A stretch of DNA of 64,000 nt from JAJRZL01 sp964557855. Lineage in GTDB: Bacteria > Zixibacteria > MSB-5A5 > GN15 > FEB-12. The DNA lies in NCBI GenBank assembly GCA_964557855.1, contig CAZLBP010000002.1:162195-226194 (forward strand), written 5' to 3'. Position numbers and translations under genes: made by a program. Positions 43,692-52,006 of this stretch are shown here, piece after piece. Each line of letters opens with the position of its first letter. Position 1 is the stretch's first letter. The notes under the pieces were generated by a model. The model was not told the origin of the DNA. It saw only the letters and a list, made by a program, of their open reading frames with translations, and searched no databases.

Positions 43692-44963
43692 GTGGGCAGT
43701 GCACGCAGCGGCAGCTCACTCAACAAGAGCGTGCTGCCCAATGGGATCAGAGTCGTTTCGGAGAAAATACCCACCGTCCGGTCGGTTTCGCTCGGCGTCT
43801 GGTTGGAAACCGGATCCCGATACGAAACCGCCTCGGAACAGGGTATTTCGCACCTGATCGAGCACATGGTCTTTAAAGGCACGCGCAAGCGGTCCGCTAA
43901 GGAAATAGCCCTCAGCCTCGAATCCGTCGGCGGACTGCTCAATGCCTTCACATCACGTGAATACACCTGCTACAGCGCCCGGGTACTCGATGAATACCTC
44001 GACCTGGCCATTGACGTCCTCGCCGACATGACTTGCGGCGCCAGGTTCACCCCGACGAACCTCAAACGAGAAAAGCTCGTCATCCTCGAGGAAATCAAGG
44101 AAGCTTACGATCATCCCTCGGACAGAATCCACGACATCTTTGCCCAAACCTTCTGGGACGGTCACCCGCTGGGTCAACCCATACTCGGCACGGCCGAAAG
44201 CGTCACGAGTTTTCCGCGATCACTTGTCATAGACTATATCAAACGCTACTATCGCACCGGTTCGGTTATTGTGGCTGCCGCCGGCAACCTGTCCCATCGC
44301 AAACTGGTCCGGCTGGTAAAGAATCTATTCACCCTGCCGGAGGGCAACGGCCTGAAAGCCGAGCCGGCCAGACGGGGGGCAGTTCCCAATGTTACTATTG
44401 TGCCCGCCGACAATGTTCAAACACATGTCTGTTTGGGCTTCTCGGCGCCGCTATACGCCTACCCCAGGAAGATGGCGGCTTTGGCCATGAATATGTATCT
44501 CGGCGGCGGCATGTCTTCCGTTCTCTTTCAGAAAATCCGGGAAGAGAAAGGACTGGTGTACACGGTTGGCACTTATCAGGATTACTATCGCGATTCGGGT
44601 ATTTTCGGGGTCTATCTCAGCACCGACCAGACCAACATCGCTCAGGCAGTGGACATAACGTTGAAAGAACTGGCTCGAATGCAGAAGCGGAAGCTGCCCG
44701 GAGATAAGTTGACCATGCTCAAAGATCAACTCAAGGGTCACATGTCGCTGGGCATGGAGTCGACCAATGCCCGCATGAGCCGCTTGGCCAAACATGAAAT
44801 GTACCTGGGAGAGTACAAGTCGTTCGATGCGTCGCTGAAGGAAATCGACGCTATTACCGCTTCCGCCCTGTTGGAGTACGCCAATCAGTTCTTTGATCGG
44901 TCCTCGCTGGCTCTGGCCACATTGGGACCCGTAGATCGAACCGCTCTGGAACGTGTCCTATGA
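43692..44963 (+). CDS. M16-family zinc peptidase (processing peptidase type)
   Basis: The HxxEH zinc motif is HLIEH (His54, Glu57, His58), followed by 'MVFKGTRKRSAKEIA', which is the family pattern. The third ligand is expected in 'EIKEAYDHPSDRIHDIFAQT'. The start is GTG at 43692, three bases after the pnp stop. Length, 423 aa, fits a two-domain M16B member that works as a homodimer. M16 genes often follow pnp in bacteria. It overlaps the next gene by 11 bp. Confidence 0.9.
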   Translation: MGSARSGSSLNKSVLPNGIRVVSEKIPTVRSVSLGVWLETGSRYETASEQGISHLIEHMVFKGTRKRSAKEIALSLESVGGLLNAFTSREYTCYSARVLDEYLDLAIDVLADMTCGARFTPTNLKREKLVILEEIKEAYDHPSDRIHDIFAQTFWDGHPLGQPILGTAESVTSFPRSLVIDYIKRYYRTGSVIVAAAGNLSHRKLVRLVKNLFTLPEGNGLKAEPARRGAVPNVTIVPADNVQTHVCLGFSAPLYAYPRKMAALAMNMYLGGGMSSVLFQKIREEKGLVYTVGTYQDYYRDSGIFGVYLSTDQTNIAQAVDITLKELARMQKRKLPGDKLTMLKDQLKGHMSLGMESTNARMSRLAKHEMYLGEYKSFDASLKEIDAITASALLEYANQFFDRSSLALATLGPVDRTALERVL

Positions 44964-45765
44964 TTCCATGACAGATTGTCCCGAAAATCTTGACTCCCAG
45001 CCATTAAACATTCTGGCCTTCCATAAAACCACATCGAAATTCAGCTTCGGCGTAACCAACTTCTCACCAAACAGACTGTTTGGCTTGATCGAGTTCCTGC
45101 TGCAGAAGGGCCTTCGAATTGTTCCCCTCAAAGATCTGCTCTCGAGCAAGTGTGATACCCGAAATCGGATAGCCATAACATTTGACGATGCCTATCAGCA
45201 CATAGACGAAGTAGTACTCAGACTTGTCGATCGATATGAAATACGCCCGACTATCTTCGTCCCCATTTTCTACATGGGGAAGAAAAACAGCTGGGACTAC
45301 AGTTCGTTTTTCAGAACCGAGTCTCACATGACTAAGACCTCCATTCGACAATTATCCAAGCTTGGAATCGAATTCGGCAGCCACGGCCATTTCCACTCTG
45401 ACCTGACGGCACTATCGGCTGCGGCACTCCGAAAAGACCTGACCGACTCGAAAGCGATTCTGGAGGAGATGCTGGCTCAGACAGTTGTTGGTATCAGCTA
45501 TCCGTTCGGCCGATACAATCAGGCAGTAATCCGAACCGTCAAAGAATGCGGCTACGGCTACGGACTGACGATGGACTTCCCGCAAGTTACTGACTTCGAC
45601 TTCACGCGCGGACGGTTGGCTGTATACAGCTTTGACACTCATCTGTCTGTGCTGCATAAACTCAACCGTGGCCGTCTATACCAAATCGAAAGGCTGAAAG
45701 CCGGGCTGACCAACAAGTTGTCGTATGGAACCGTATTGATGAACCGGATTCTGATGCGGGATTGA
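44953..45765 (+). CDS. Polysaccharide deacetylase (NodB homology) family protein
   Basis: NodB-type motifs are visible: 'AITFDDAY' (about residues 74-81, catalytic Asp and metal-binding Asp), 'FGSHGHFHSDLT' (the HxxxH motif) and 'ISYPFGRYNQ' (about 184-193). The family removes acetyl groups from chitin-like, peptidoglycan or other polysaccharides. There is no signal peptide, so the product is cytoplasmic or exported another way. The start is uncertain, GTG 44953 or ATG 44968, and both overlap or follow the M16 gene tightly. Confidence 0.8.
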   Translation: MSYDSMTDCPENLDSQPLNILAFHKTTSKFSFGVTNFSPNRLFGLIEFLLQKGLRIVPLKDLLSSKCDTRNRIAITFDDAYQHIDEVVLRLVDRYEIRPTIFVPIFYMGKKNSWDYSSFFRTESHMTKTSIRQLSKLGIEFGSHGHFHSDLTALSAAALRKDLTDSKAILEEMLAQTVVGISYPFGRYNQAVIRTVKECGYGYGLTMDFPQVTDFDFTRGRLAVYSFDTHLSVLHKLNRGRLYQIERLKAGLTNKLSYGTVLMNRILMRD

Positions 45766-45926
45766 ACGCCAATCCTGGAGTAACTGTAACCGCAGTTACC
45801 AGGGATCAATACAACGACGGGAATATGTCACAGTCAAGGCAATCAAGGGCATGCTCACTCAACTAAGCCTTGCGTCGGATCAGGCAATTTACTACTTTTT
45901 CCGACAATCAACTGGGAGATGCTAAG

Positions 45927-48428
45927 ATGTCGACTCACGAAAAGACCTCATACAAGTATCGCTTCAAAGAAGTAGAAGCGAAATGGCAACGCAAGTGGCA
46001 GGAGCATGGCATATTCCGCACTCCCAAACTTCCTCGCAGTAAAGAAGACAAATTCTACCAGCTCGAGATGTTCGCGTATCCTTCGGGCGATATCCACATG
46101 GGCCACTTCCGCAACTACATCATCGGCGACGCCGTGGCCCGGCAGCAGATGATGGCCGGCAAGGATGTCCTGCACCCGTTCGGCTGGGATGCCTTCGGGC
46201 TGCCGGCCGAACGAGCCGCCATACAGCGCGAGATTCATCCCAAAGAATGGACCGATTCCAATATCGGCGTATCCAGAAAGACATTACAGTCGGTCGGTAT
46301 CTCGTTTGACTGGGACCGCGAAATAGACTCAAGCAAACCGGATTACTACAAGTGGACGCAATGGATGTTCATCCAGCTCTTCAAGAAAGGCCTCGCCTAT
46401 CGGAAGCGCGGCTTCGTCAACTGGTGCCCCGAGGATAAAACAGTCCTGGCCAACGAACAAGTCAAAGACGGCCGGTGCGAACGCTGCGACACTGAAGTAG
46501 TCAAGAAGGACCAGATTCAGTGGTACTTCAAAATCACCGATTACGCCGATCGGCTCATCGATGACCTGGACAAGCTGCCCAACTGGCCGGAAAACGTAAA
46601 GACTATGCAGCGTGAATGGATTGGCCGGTCCCATGGCGCCGAGATAGACTTCACGATCGAGGAGACGGGGGAGAGGCTGCCCGTTTTTACCACTCGCCCG
46701 GACACGATTTTCGGCGTCACCTTCATGGCCATCTCTCCCGAAGCCGAAATCCTCGAGCGGCTGCCGCTCGATCCCGAGTACGCCTCGCAGGTCGAGGAGT
46801 ACAAGAAGAAAGCGTTCGCGAAAACCGATATCGAACGCGCCGCCACGAATATCGAAAAGGACGGCGTCTTTACCGGTAAGTACGCCATCAACCCCTATAA
46901 CGACGAACGCATCCAGTTGTGGGTGGCAGATTACGTGCTTGGAGGATACGGCACCGGCGCCGTTATGGCCGTTCCGGCCCATGACACCCGTGATTTCGCC
47001 TTCGCCAAGAAGTACGATATCCCGATCAAGATCGTCATCCACCCCGATGAAAATACCACGTTAGATGTAGACGAGATGGATGATGCCTTTGTCGAATATG
47101 GCCCCATGGTCAACTCCGGGCGATTCGACAGTCTGTCCGGCGTAGAGGCGATCAAGAAGGTAACTGAATACGCAGAACAACAAGGCTTTGGCCGCTTGAA
47201 GATAAACTATCGCTTGAAAGACTGGTCAATCTCGCGGCAACGTTACTGGGGCTGCCCAATCCCGATTATCCACTGCGAAGAGTGCGGCGAAGTACCCGTG
47301 CCCGAGTCGGATTTGCCAGTCATGCTGCCGCCAGTCGAGGATTTCATGCCTCAGGGGCGATCTCCCCTGGCCGATGTACCCGAATTCATGAATGTCAGCT
47401 GCCCCAACTGCGGAGGGAAGGCCCAACGCGACCCGGATACGATGGACACTTTCGTATGCTCCTCCTGGTACTATCTCCGCTATCTGGATCCTCAAAATGA
47501 CAAGGAGCCGTTCAGCAAGAAGAAGGCCCAAATGTGGCTGCCCATCAATCTGTATGTGGGCGGCATCACTCACGCCACCGGACACCTTATCTATTTCCGT
47601 TTCTTCCACAAGTTCCTGTATGACCTTGGCTGGGTAGACTGCATCGAGCCCGCCACACGCCTGTTCAACCACGGTATGGTCATGGATTCCCAGGGCGCCG
47701 TCATGTCCAAGTCCAAGGGCAATGCCACGTCGCCAATGGAGCTGATCCATGAACACGGCGTCGATGTCCTCCGGTTAGCGATGTTCTTCACGGCTCCGTC
47801 CGAGAAAGAAGTTCTCTGGAGCAACGAAACGATAGCCGGAGTCGAGAAGTTCGTGCACAACCGCCTGTTTCCACTGATCGATACGTATCGGGGAACGCAG
47901 CCCGACTTAAAGCATTACTTTAATCCGGCCGGCTTAACAGACTATGAAAAAGAGCTCAATATCAAGCTCAATCAGACAATCAAGCGAATCTCGGACGACT
48001 TTCCTCGCCTGCAGTTTAACACCTCGATTGCGGCGCTGATGGAATTGGTCCGGGACTACGCACTGTCGAAAGTGACCGACGATCAATTCAATGATTTCGT
48101 CATACTGAGGGTAATTCAGCTGGTTGCGCCGCTGGCGCCGCATTTGGCTGAAGAGATGTGGGAATACACAGGACATAAGTACACCGTGCTCAATTCAACC
48201 TGGCCGGAGTATGACCCAGAAGCAACCATCGGCGACACAATCGAAATCGCCGTCCAAATCAACGGCAAACTGCGTGATTCCGTGCACGTCGCTGCTGACG
48301 CCGATCAGGAGAAGGTCGAAGAAGCTGCGTTTGCCAGCGATAAAATACAGTCATATACGGACGGCAAGGAAATCAAGAAGAAGATATATGTCCGCGGCCG
48401 GATCCTGAATATCGTTGTCGCCGGCTAA
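45927..48428 (+). CDS. leuS: Leucyl-tRNA synthetase
   Basis: The enzyme charges tRNA-Leu and edits mistakes. The class I motif is 'GDIHMGHFRN' (HIGH-type), and 'VMSKSKGN' is the KMSKS loop. The CP1 editing domain ('TTRPDTIFGVTF', 'GTGAVMAVPAHDTRDFAFA') lies between. A zinc-type CxxC...CxxC pair is present near 'HCEECGEVPVP' and 'NVSCPNCGGKA'. Length, 833 aa. GGGAG is 10 nt before the ATG at 45927. The frame can be read back to 45870 without support. Its spacer (45766-45926) has only a weak GTAACTG hairpin. Confidence 0.97.
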   Translation: MSTHEKTSYKYRFKEVEAKWQRKWQEHGIFRTPKLPRSKEDKFYQLEMFAYPSGDIHMGHFRNYIIGDAVARQQMMAGKDVLHPFGWDAFGLPAERAAIQREIHPKEWTDSNIGVSRKTLQSVGISFDWDREIDSSKPDYYKWTQWMFIQLFKKGLAYRKRGFVNWCPEDKTVLANEQVKDGRCERCDTEVVKKDQIQWYFKITDYADRLIDDLDKLPNWPENVKTMQREWIGRSHGAEIDFTIEETGERLPVFTTRPDTIFGVTFMAISPEAEILERLPLDPEYASQVEEYKKKAFAKTDIERAATNIEKDGVFTGKYAINPYNDERIQLWVADYVLGGYGTGAVMAVPAHDTRDFAFAKKYDIPIKIVIHPDENTTLDVDEMDDAFVEYGPMVNSGRFDSLSGVEAIKKVTEYAEQQGFGRLKINYRLKDWSISRQRYWGCPIPIIHCEECGEVPVPESDLPVMLPPVEDFMPQGRSPLADVPEFMNVSCPNCGGKAQRDPDTMDTFVCSSWYYLRYLDPQNDKEPFSKKKAQMWLPINLYVGGITHATGHLIYFRFFHKFLYDLGWVDCIEPATRLFNHGMVMDSQGAVMSKSKGNATSPMELIHEHGVDVLRLAMFFTAPSEKEVLWSNETIAGVEKFVHNRLFPLIDTYRGTQPDLKHYFNPAGLTDYEKELNIKLNQTIKRISDDFPRLQFNTSIAALMELVRDYALSKVTDDQFNDFVILRVIQLVAPLAPHLAEEMWEYTGHKYTVLNSTWPEYDPEATIGDTIEIAVQINGKLRDSVHVAADADQEKVEEAAFASDKIQSYTDGKEIKKKIYVRGRILNIVVAG

Positions 48429-48492
48429 ACGCTGTTTTGTTGGGTAGGTAAGTTAACATAATATTTCTTATGGGACATCAACAGGCTAGTTC

Positions 48493-49185
48493 ATGAAGCT
48501 CTCAATCGTAATTCCCGTCTATAACGAGCTCTCCACTATCGAAGAATTGGTCAATCGCGTCAAAGCCTCGCCAATCACCGACAAAGAGATCATTCTGGTT
48601 GATGACTTCTCCACCGACGGAACCCGCGAGCTACTCCAAAACAGTATCGAGTCCCAGGTTAGCAAGGTCGTCTACCAGCCCCAAAACATCGGCAAAGGCT
48701 GGGCGCTGAAAGCCGGGTTCCGTGAAGCTACCGGGGACATCGTCATTGTCCAGGACGCCGACCTGGAATACGACCCGAATCAGTACCCGGAACTAATTAA
48801 ACCGATACTTGAAGACAAAGCTGATGTCGTCTACGGCTCCCGCTTCGCCGGTGGTGGCCCGCACCGGGTCGTCTACTTCTGGCATTATGTCGGCAATCGG
48901 TTTCTGACCCTGTTGTCCAACATGCTCACCAACATCAACCTGACCGACATGGAGACGTGTTACAAGGTCTTCCGACGAGAGGTCATACAGTCAATCGACA
49001 TCAAAGAGAAGCGCTTCGGCTTTGAACCGGAAATTACGGCCAAAGTCGCACGCAAAAAGGTACGCATATACGAAATCGGCATCTCCTATTACGGCCGGAC
49101 CTACGAGGAAGGAAAAAAAATCGGCTGGGAAGACGGCGTCAAGGCTGTTTGGTGTATAATTAAGTATAATGTGTTCTCAAGGTAG
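48493..49185 (+). CDS. Family 2 glycosyltransferase (dolichyl-phosphate mannose synthase-like)
   Basis: GT-A fold features are present: 'SIVIPVYNELSTIEELV', 'LVDDFSTDGTRELL', 'GWALKAGFREATGDIVIVQD', 'DADLEYDPNQYPEL' (DxD metal motif), and a C-terminal stretch 'ETCYKVFRREVIQSIDIKEK'. The closest well-known pattern is the soluble, GtrB/DPM1-like synthase that transfers a sugar to a polyprenyl phosphate. No membrane anchor is seen in the 230 residues. Its role may be in glycan lipid-carrier synthesis. It lies 64 bp after leuS and is followed by a repeat cluster. Confidence 0.85.
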   Translation: MKLSIVIPVYNELSTIEELVNRVKASPITDKEIILVDDFSTDGTRELLQNSIESQVSKVVYQPQNIGKGWALKAGFREATGDIVIVQDADLEYDPNQYPELIKPILEDKADVVYGSRFAGGGPHRVVYFWHYVGNRFLTLLSNMLTNINLTDMETCYKVFRREVIQSIDIKEKRFGFEPEITAKVARKKVRIYEIGISYYGRTYEEGKKIGWEDGVKAVWCIIKYNVFSR

Positions 49186-49201
49186 ACCCCAGATAATGTA
49201 G

Positions 49202-49252
49202 GGCAGGTCTGCTTCAGACCTGCCATTGGGCAGGCCGGTCCGAAGCGGACCT
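49202..49252. repeat. Palindrome GGCAGGTCTG-CTT-CAGACCTGCC and a second GGTCC-GAAGC-GGACC hairpin
   Basis: The first inverted repeat has 10-bp arms (49202-49211 and 49215-49224). The second is GGTCC (49237-49241) / GGACC (49247-49251). They are relatives of the repeat at 1510-1534, and lie between the glycosyltransferase and the beta-barrel gene. Confidence 0.75.
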
Positions 49253-49281
49253 CCCCTACGCACTAAATAGAAGGTCCAGCT

Positions 49282-49884
49282 ATGTACTTTTCCAGCATCG
49301 TGCCATTCAGCCTTAAGTTAGCATCGTGTTCCAGCCGGTCAGCTCGCTTCTGGCTGCTTCCTGTAATCCTAACCGTACTGACGATTTCATCAAGTCCATG
49401 CGCTTTGGCCTTTGATGGCGCCAGATCCGGATTCGTTCTCGGGGGCGGTGCCGGCTACGGTTTGGTGGACCGCATATCAATGGAAGACGGGTCCAGCGAC
49501 GAATCCGGTCTCGGCTTCAATCTTCATTCCGGCTGGGCCTGGAATGACAGGAACATGTTGCTGGCCTTTTTTGAATCCGGCCGTCATCAGGAAGGTATCC
49601 GCCAGGGTTACCTGGGTCCCCTTTACGTACACTATCTGATGCCTGTGAGCAATTCCTGGCTGCTGATGGGTGGAGTGGGCCTCAAATATACAGACGGGTT
49701 GGACGACGAAGAGCCACGGCTCTTTGAGTGGGACTACGACCGGAAGTTCGGACCCGGCTTTGTGGTCGGCTCAGGCTATGAATTCATCGACCATTTGTCA
49801 GTTACGGCCACGCTGTCATACGGCAAGGTTGAGGACTTCAAGCTGACGCACCTGCTCCTGGCTGTACACGCGACAGCCTACTAA
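49282..49884 (+). CDS. Small outer-membrane beta-barrel-like protein
   Basis: A long N-terminal region ends in a hydrophobic signal peptide (about residues 22-44, cut near ALAFDG). The mature 155 residues alternate amphipathic strands and aromatic residues ('SGFVLGGGAGYGLVDRISM', 'FNLHSGWAWNDRNMLLAFFE', 'SVTATLSYGKVEDFKLTHLL'), typical of an 8-strand barrel. I do not recognise a family. The start ATG follows GAAGG. Confidence 0.65.
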   Translation: MYFSSIVPFSLKLASCSSRSARFWLLPVILTVLTISSSPCALAFDGARSGFVLGGGAGYGLVDRISMEDGSSDESGLGFNLHSGWAWNDRNMLLAFFESGRHQEGIRQGYLGPLYVHYLMPVSNSWLLMGGVGLKYTDGLDDEEPRLFEWDYDRKFGPGFVVGSGYEFIDHLSVTATLSYGKVEDFKLTHLLLAVHATAY

Positions 49885-49933
49885 CACCGGCTGTGTACAT
49901 AGCTGACCATTAAAAGCGACGGCTCTGATGTAG

Positions 49934-49959
49934 GTCGAAACCCGAACCGGGGTTTCGAC
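49934..49959. repeat. Palindrome GTCGAAACCC-N6-GGGTTTCGAC
   Basis: This is a perfect 10-bp inverted repeat with a 6-nt loop. Imperfect relatives lie at 55881-55908 and 62746-62769. Confidence 0.75.
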
Positions 49960-50020
49960 ACTTTTTCCGATATCTCGATCGATCGCCACCCCTATGCCTC
50001 TACCCCGTCGGCGCAGCTCT

Positions 50021-50236
50021 TTAGATTTGTATCGTCTCATCCGCCGTGCCAACCTCCTTCTCTTTCACTTCGACTTTGGCCCGGTGGTCGAAAATGTTGC
50101 CAACTGCGAATGCCCCGCCGATCGCTCCTAAACCAATCACTAGATTGAAGTAAGCATATTTCAGGAGAACCTTTTCCCTGTAGTCGTGCTGCTATACGGC
50201 GAGTTTAATGTTGACCTGCCTCAAAACACAAAGCAT
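50021..50236 (-). pseudogene. Possible small membrane protein gene interrupted by TAG
   Basis: From ATG 50236 (AGGA 5 nt upstream) the frame reads 14 codons, then TAG at 50194-50192, then 56 codons to TAA at 50021. The downstream part reads 'QHDYREKVLLKYAYFNLVIG', a hydrophobic helix rich in Gly and Ala, then 'FDHRAKVEVKEKEV'. This is typical of a small membrane-anchored protein. Without the TAG there would be a 71-aa product. An alternative is a shorter gene starting at a CTG or GTG after the TAG. The family is unknown. Confidence 0.45.
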
Positions 50237-50288
50237 TTTTTCCTATAATTGTCCGTTATAAAACCTCTTGGAAGGAGAATTACAACCA

Positions 50289-50963
50289 ATGAAAAGGCTG
50301 CTGACAATCGTTCTCGTCGGGCTGTTGATGGTCGGATTGATCGGGGGCTGCGGATCGATGAAAAAGCGCGACAAGGGCGCCGCTATCGGGGCCGGGGCCG
50401 GCGCAGTGATCGGTGGCGTCATCGGTAACAAAGCCGGCAATACGGCTGTCGGTGCGATCCTGGGCGCGGTTATCGGCGGGGCGGCCGGAGCCTATATCGG
50501 CAACTACATGGACAAACAGGCCGAAGAAATCGAGCGCGACATCGAGGGCGCCAAAGTGGAGCGGATCGGTGAAGGCATCAAGATCACGTTTGACTCGGGT
50601 ATTCTGTTCCAGATCAACAAGTCGGACCTTCAGCCGGAAGCCAAGACCAACCTGACCGAGTTGGCCGAGATTCTGAAGAAGTACCAGGATACCGAGATCC
50701 TGATCGAGGGCCATACCGATTCGACCGGCCCATATGATCACAACATGACATTGTCTTTGCGTCGCGCCCAGTCAGTGGCCAATCACCTGACCGGGCTCGA
50801 TGTCCTCCCCACCCGGCTGAATATGATGGGTTACGGTCCGGACCAGCCGGTCGCCGACAACAGCACGACCGCCGGCCGTCAGGCCAACCGCCGGGTGGAC
50901 ATCGCCATCTTCGCCAATGACAAGTTGAAAGCGGTGGCAAAGGACAAGGTAGAACAGGGATAA
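50289..50963 (+). CDS. OmpA-family lipoprotein with glycine-zipper segment
   Basis: The ATG at 50289 follows GAAGGAG. A lipoprotein-type signal ('LMVGLIGGC') puts the lipidated Cys at about residue 21. A glycine-zipper region of about 55 residues (repeats of GxxxG, 'GAAIGAGAGAVIGGVIGNKA') follows, as in 17-kDa-antigen-like outer membrane proteins. The OmpA C-terminal domain (about 100-215) ends in 'NRRVDIAIFA', and should bind peptidoglycan. It should tether the outer membrane to the cell wall. Confidence 0.88.
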   Translation: MKRLLTIVLVGLLMVGLIGGCGSMKKRDKGAAIGAGAGAVIGGVIGNKAGNTAVGAILGAVIGGAAGAYIGNYMDKQAEEIERDIEGAKVERIGEGIKITFDSGILFQINKSDLQPEAKTNLTELAEILKKYQDTEILIEGHTDSTGPYDHNMTLSLRRAQSVANHLTGLDVLPTRLNMMGYGPDQPVADNSTTAGRQANRRVDIAIFANDKLKAVAKDKVEQG

Positions 50964-51042
50964 TACATACCATGTCGGGTGGCGCACCCCTTGGGGAGCG
51001 TTTCCATTCCGCCTTCGGGTCGCCCCGTTCGAGTCAGAAGGC

Positions 51043-51062
51043 GGACAGGTCGAGACCTGTCC
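51043..51062. repeat. Palindrome GGACAGGTC-GA-GACCTGTCC
   Basis: This inverted repeat with 9-bp arms is a member of the same family as 1631-1650, 54365-54384 and 55931-55950. It lies just downstream of the OmpA gene. Confidence 0.8.
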
Positions 51063-51069
51063 CTGCGTA

Positions 51070-51917
51070 CTACGCGTGCGGCTGGACCAATATCTCCAAT
51101 ATGAACAACACCCCCGCATTAAGGGCATTCGTCAACGCAAACGGATTCCNNNNNNNNNNNNNNNNNNNNNNNNNNNNNNNNNNNNNNNNNNNNNNNNNNN
51201 NNNNNNNNNNNNNNNNNNNNNNNNNNNNNNNNNNNNNNNNNNNNNNNNNTCCAATATGAACAACACCCCCGCATTAAGGGCATTCGTCAACGCAAACGGA
51301 TTCCGCCCGAATGACACATCGGTGGCGTGTGCGGGGACCTCCTGTGATGACGGTTGTTCCTGGATGACCGTACGAAAACCTTCCGGAATCACGACCAGCC
51401 TCCTCCCCGTGCCCCGAATCTCCCGCCGAGCTGGGGCGCCTGTTACCAGCGTCAGCACATAGAACAACGGGCTGATGAACACCACCCAGGCCAGTACAGC
51501 CAATCCCATGAGCAGGTTCATGACCGGCGCGAGGACGCCATCCCACAGGGTCTCGATTATCGATACCGAATCATCGGCGCGCTTGTTGACGCCGTCGAGC
51601 GGGCCCGACAGATTGGCCGATGCCGCCATGAAGAATACGCCAGCCAGAGTCCAGCACGACGCCAGAAACCGCAGCGGATGCCACGCGAGCAGCCCTTTGG
51701 TTTCATCGAGCCCTTTCCAGACCAGCGCAAAGAAGCCGGTCAGGATGCTGATGAGCGAACCGTTATCGATGAACCAATAGAGGACGGTCGTGTCCAGGAA
51801 CCAGACGCACAGCCAGTTAAGCCCATATATCCACGCCGCCATAGCGAGGGCGGAGATGAGAAAGGGGAAGAAGGGTTTTCTCTTTGTGGATCTGTCCGAT
51901 GAGCCACTGCTCGACAT
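51070..51917 (-). CDS. Membrane protein broken by the assembly gap
   Basis: From ATG 51917 the frame reads 'RKPFFPFLISALAMAAWIYG' and three or four more hydrophobic helices, then a soluble C-terminal part ('RRLVVIPEGFRTVIQE'). It enters the 55-bp duplicate (51304-51250) and then the N gap. If the duplicate and gap are collapsed, the frame continues 'FILEILVQPHA' and ends with TAG at 51070-51072, a product of 230 residues. Its function is unknown. It follows the TPR-like gene at 52007-53194 on the same strand (89 bp apart) and may be co-transcribed. Confidence 0.7.
51095..51304. other. Assembly gap: 100 N flanked by an exact 55-bp duplication
   Basis: Positions 51095-51149 and 51250-51304 are identical over 55 bp, on either side of N at 51150-51249. 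This is the pattern left when two contigs that share a terminal k-mer of 55 are joined by a scaffolder with a default 100-N spacer. The true sequence is probably continuous, with a single 55-bp copy. Confidence 0.93.
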
Positions 51918-52006
51918 GGTTTTGGATCCTGTTGCTATGGGAGATACTGAGTATACGCAACTGCACGGCTTATCCGAGTTCTGTTACCGGAAACTCGCCG
52001 CTCCAT

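Noticed and set aside
51095..51304. Direct repeat around the N gap as a transposon target site or CRISPR unit
   Set aside because: The copies are exactly 55 bp and abut the Ns. The frame closes when collapsed, which points to assembly.
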